Assembly (NCBI RefSeq): GCF_000972845.2
Contig: NC_040018.1
Coordinates: 9,893,157 to 9,957,156, forward strand
Direction: 5' to 3'
From: Larimichthys crocea
Taxonomy: Eukaryota; Chordata; Actinopteri; Sciaenidae
Length of the DNA stretch: 64,000 nucleotides
This document shows positions 62,640-64,000 of this stretch, one piece after another; position 1 is the first letter of the stretch, and each line of letters starts with the position of its first letter. Position numbers and translations under genes: made by a program. Under the pieces are notes generated by a model that was not told where the DNA came from, made no database searches, and saw only the letters and a program-made list of their open reading frames with translations.

Positions 62640-62830
62640 TGAGCAAAATAAAGTCGAGAGTATGAATTTATTAGACTAATTAGGCCATGATCCTTTAAAA
62701 TGTGAATACTGTTCATCCTACCCTGTTCTCTCCTGCAGTGTGACTAATAAGAATGCATTACAATGAACTGGAGGCAAAAGCTGCATTTATTTGCTGCTCT
62801 AGGGTCAGTGCCTTTACCCCAAATTTAATA
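62640..62830. promoter_or_regulatory. Candidate conserved non-coding element
   Basis: Repeat-free sequence with GACTAATTAGGCCATGATCC (near 62674) and AATAAGAATGCATTACAATG, followed by AGCTGCATTTATTTGCTGCT. The texture is of a developmental enhancer; no conservation test done. Confidence 0.28.
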
Positions 62831-64000
62831 TTTACCAATATAAGGGAGCACTCACATAATTCTTAAAAATAAACTTTATTTTTTCAAAATAAATCCTCAA
62901 AACTCTGCAGAGGCAGAAAAGCACTGAAAACTGTCCAGTGCATCATCGGTTCTCCACCCCCTACCACTGAGGTGGTGGAGCGTGCAGTACCCTCCCCACA
63001 CCAAAATAGGTGACCTATTTTGGATTCCAAAGGTGACAAGTTTACATGCATGACATTAATCATCATAATATTAAAATTATTGTCCAATATGTTAGATATT
63101 ACTCAAGACGTGCAGGAGAAAATCATAAGTGGTGCACATCTTCCTTGTTTTGGGATGTTGTGCATTTTTGTGACTACTTCATGGAGCTGACTGAGAGAAT
63201 GTCGAGAGTGTGCAAAGCTGTCATCAAAGCAAAAGGGCGCTACAGTAAAGATTCTAAAACATAACATATATAACTGTAGGTAACATACAGACTGCTCTTG
63301 TGTCCGTAATGTAAAAGATGGTCGTGGCTGTAGTCAACACTTCTGTCCACGCTGGCTGTGAAGCATTACATGCTTGCACTGTAGTAACATGAGCGGGAGG
63401 GTCAGAGGGTGCTGCTGCCCAGGCCCATGATCTCTCCAGTTACAAAATGGCCCACCGTGGGCCCAGTCTGCCTCACTGAACATGCATTGGGTTCTCATCT
63501 TACACGGCAGCATTGTGGCTTGTTTGTGTTGGCATTTATTTCACCCTTTAGTACCCCCTTGACAGGGCCCCTGCCACTCCGAGTTGATCTGGCAGCCGGG
63601 AGTTTTAAAAGTGGAAGAATCTTGTGTTTTCGTATACTCGTGTTCGGCTCGCAACGTGTTTTAGACACTGGACATTTGAGACATTTCATGTAGGGGAGTC
63701 ATGAGTCCATGTTGTTTTTGCTGTATTGGAGTTGAACTGATAATATTCATAAGTTGTTTCATATTTATTTGTGATTATACAAGCTTCTCAGAGATGCTGG
63801 CGATCCGGTCTTTTTCACACTTGCTGTCAAACAGTGTTGTTTGTTGCTGCTTGTGTTGTAAACCCTCATGTCTGCTTGGTTATTGTAGTAACAGCAGGCC
63901 ACACACTGCCTTCACACATAGATTGTTGTCACATGCAGGTTCATTATGTGTTTGGATATATGGCTGTATGGGCATCCAGCATAAATAAATGTCTGTGTAG
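62831..64000. other. Flanking DNA, no gene recognised
   Basis: Contains a short inverted repeat (AATAGGTGACCTATTTTGG near 63005) and a somewhat GC-richer stretch at 63380-63640 with open frames on both strands (94 codons plus, 64 minus), neither recognisable. Confidence 0.45.

Noticed and set aside
63409..63693. 94-codon plus-strand ORF
   Set aside because: A GC-richer stretch keeps both strands open; no recognisable protein.
1..64000. CRISPR array, phage, integron or other prokaryotic defence system
   Set aside because: No regularly spaced direct repeats, no dense coding, and clear spliced vertebrate gene structure.

Overview
This window looks like nuclear DNA from a bony fish, probably a spiny-rayed (percomorph) teleost. 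The reasons are two spliced exons of a vertebrate glypican, an AT-rich non-coding background full of simple repeats, and fragments of interspersed repeats that I recognise from teleost genomes (tRNA-derived SINEs, a LINE 3' end with a GATGG-type tail, and several foldback/MITE-like DNA elements). There are no bacterial-style operons, no CRISPR array and no viral genome.

The only protein-coding gene I can support is the 5' part of glypican-6 (gpc6), on the minus strand. Coding exon 1 (53062-53224) holds the start codon, signal peptide and first conserved cysteine. Coding exon 2 (23317-23475, 159 bp) holds the next cysteine-rich block. The two join in phase 1 with GT/AG splice sites and restore an uninterrupted reading frame. 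Intron 1 is about 29.6 kb. Exon 2 ends at a consensus GTGAGT donor, and everything from 23316 to 1 is the start of intron 2; the remaining exons lie beyond the window. Upstream of exon 1 (53225 to about 53960) is a CpG-richer promoter/5' UTR region with three homopurine/homopyrimidine tracts and two possible small upstream ORFs. From about 53960 to 64000 is 5' flanking DNA without a gene I can recognise.

Layout: 1-23316 intron 2, with a duplicated 0.5-kb repeat at 3.6-5.4 kb, a SINE at 6.8 kb, a LINE-type 3' end plus (CTAT)10 at 12.8 kb, a foldback MITE at 13.5 kb and a MITE end carrying a perfect 19-bp hairpin at 19.1-19.35 kb; 23317-23475 exon 2; 23476-53061 intron 1, with MITE fragments at 27.2 and 33.0 kb, a twin hairpin at 27.6 kb, long CA and AT runs at 31.4 and 32.3 kb, a hAT-like end at 38.0 kb, and two candidate regulatory blocks at 49.1 and 50.4-50.8 kb; 53062-53224 exon 1; then the promoter; then flanking DNA with CA, CT and GGAT microsatellites, a decayed LINE fragment at 59.4-59.8 kb, a SINE with an exact 12-bp target-site duplication at 60.2 kb, and a 1.1-kb foldback element at 61.0-62.1 kb.

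I found no previously undescribed biological system. The more interesting items are structural (hairpins, foldback elements, the tandem repeat pair, the polypyrimidine 5' UTR) and candidate conserved enhancers, which need comparison with other fish genomes. Repeat-family names rest on recalled consensus sequences, not on a search.
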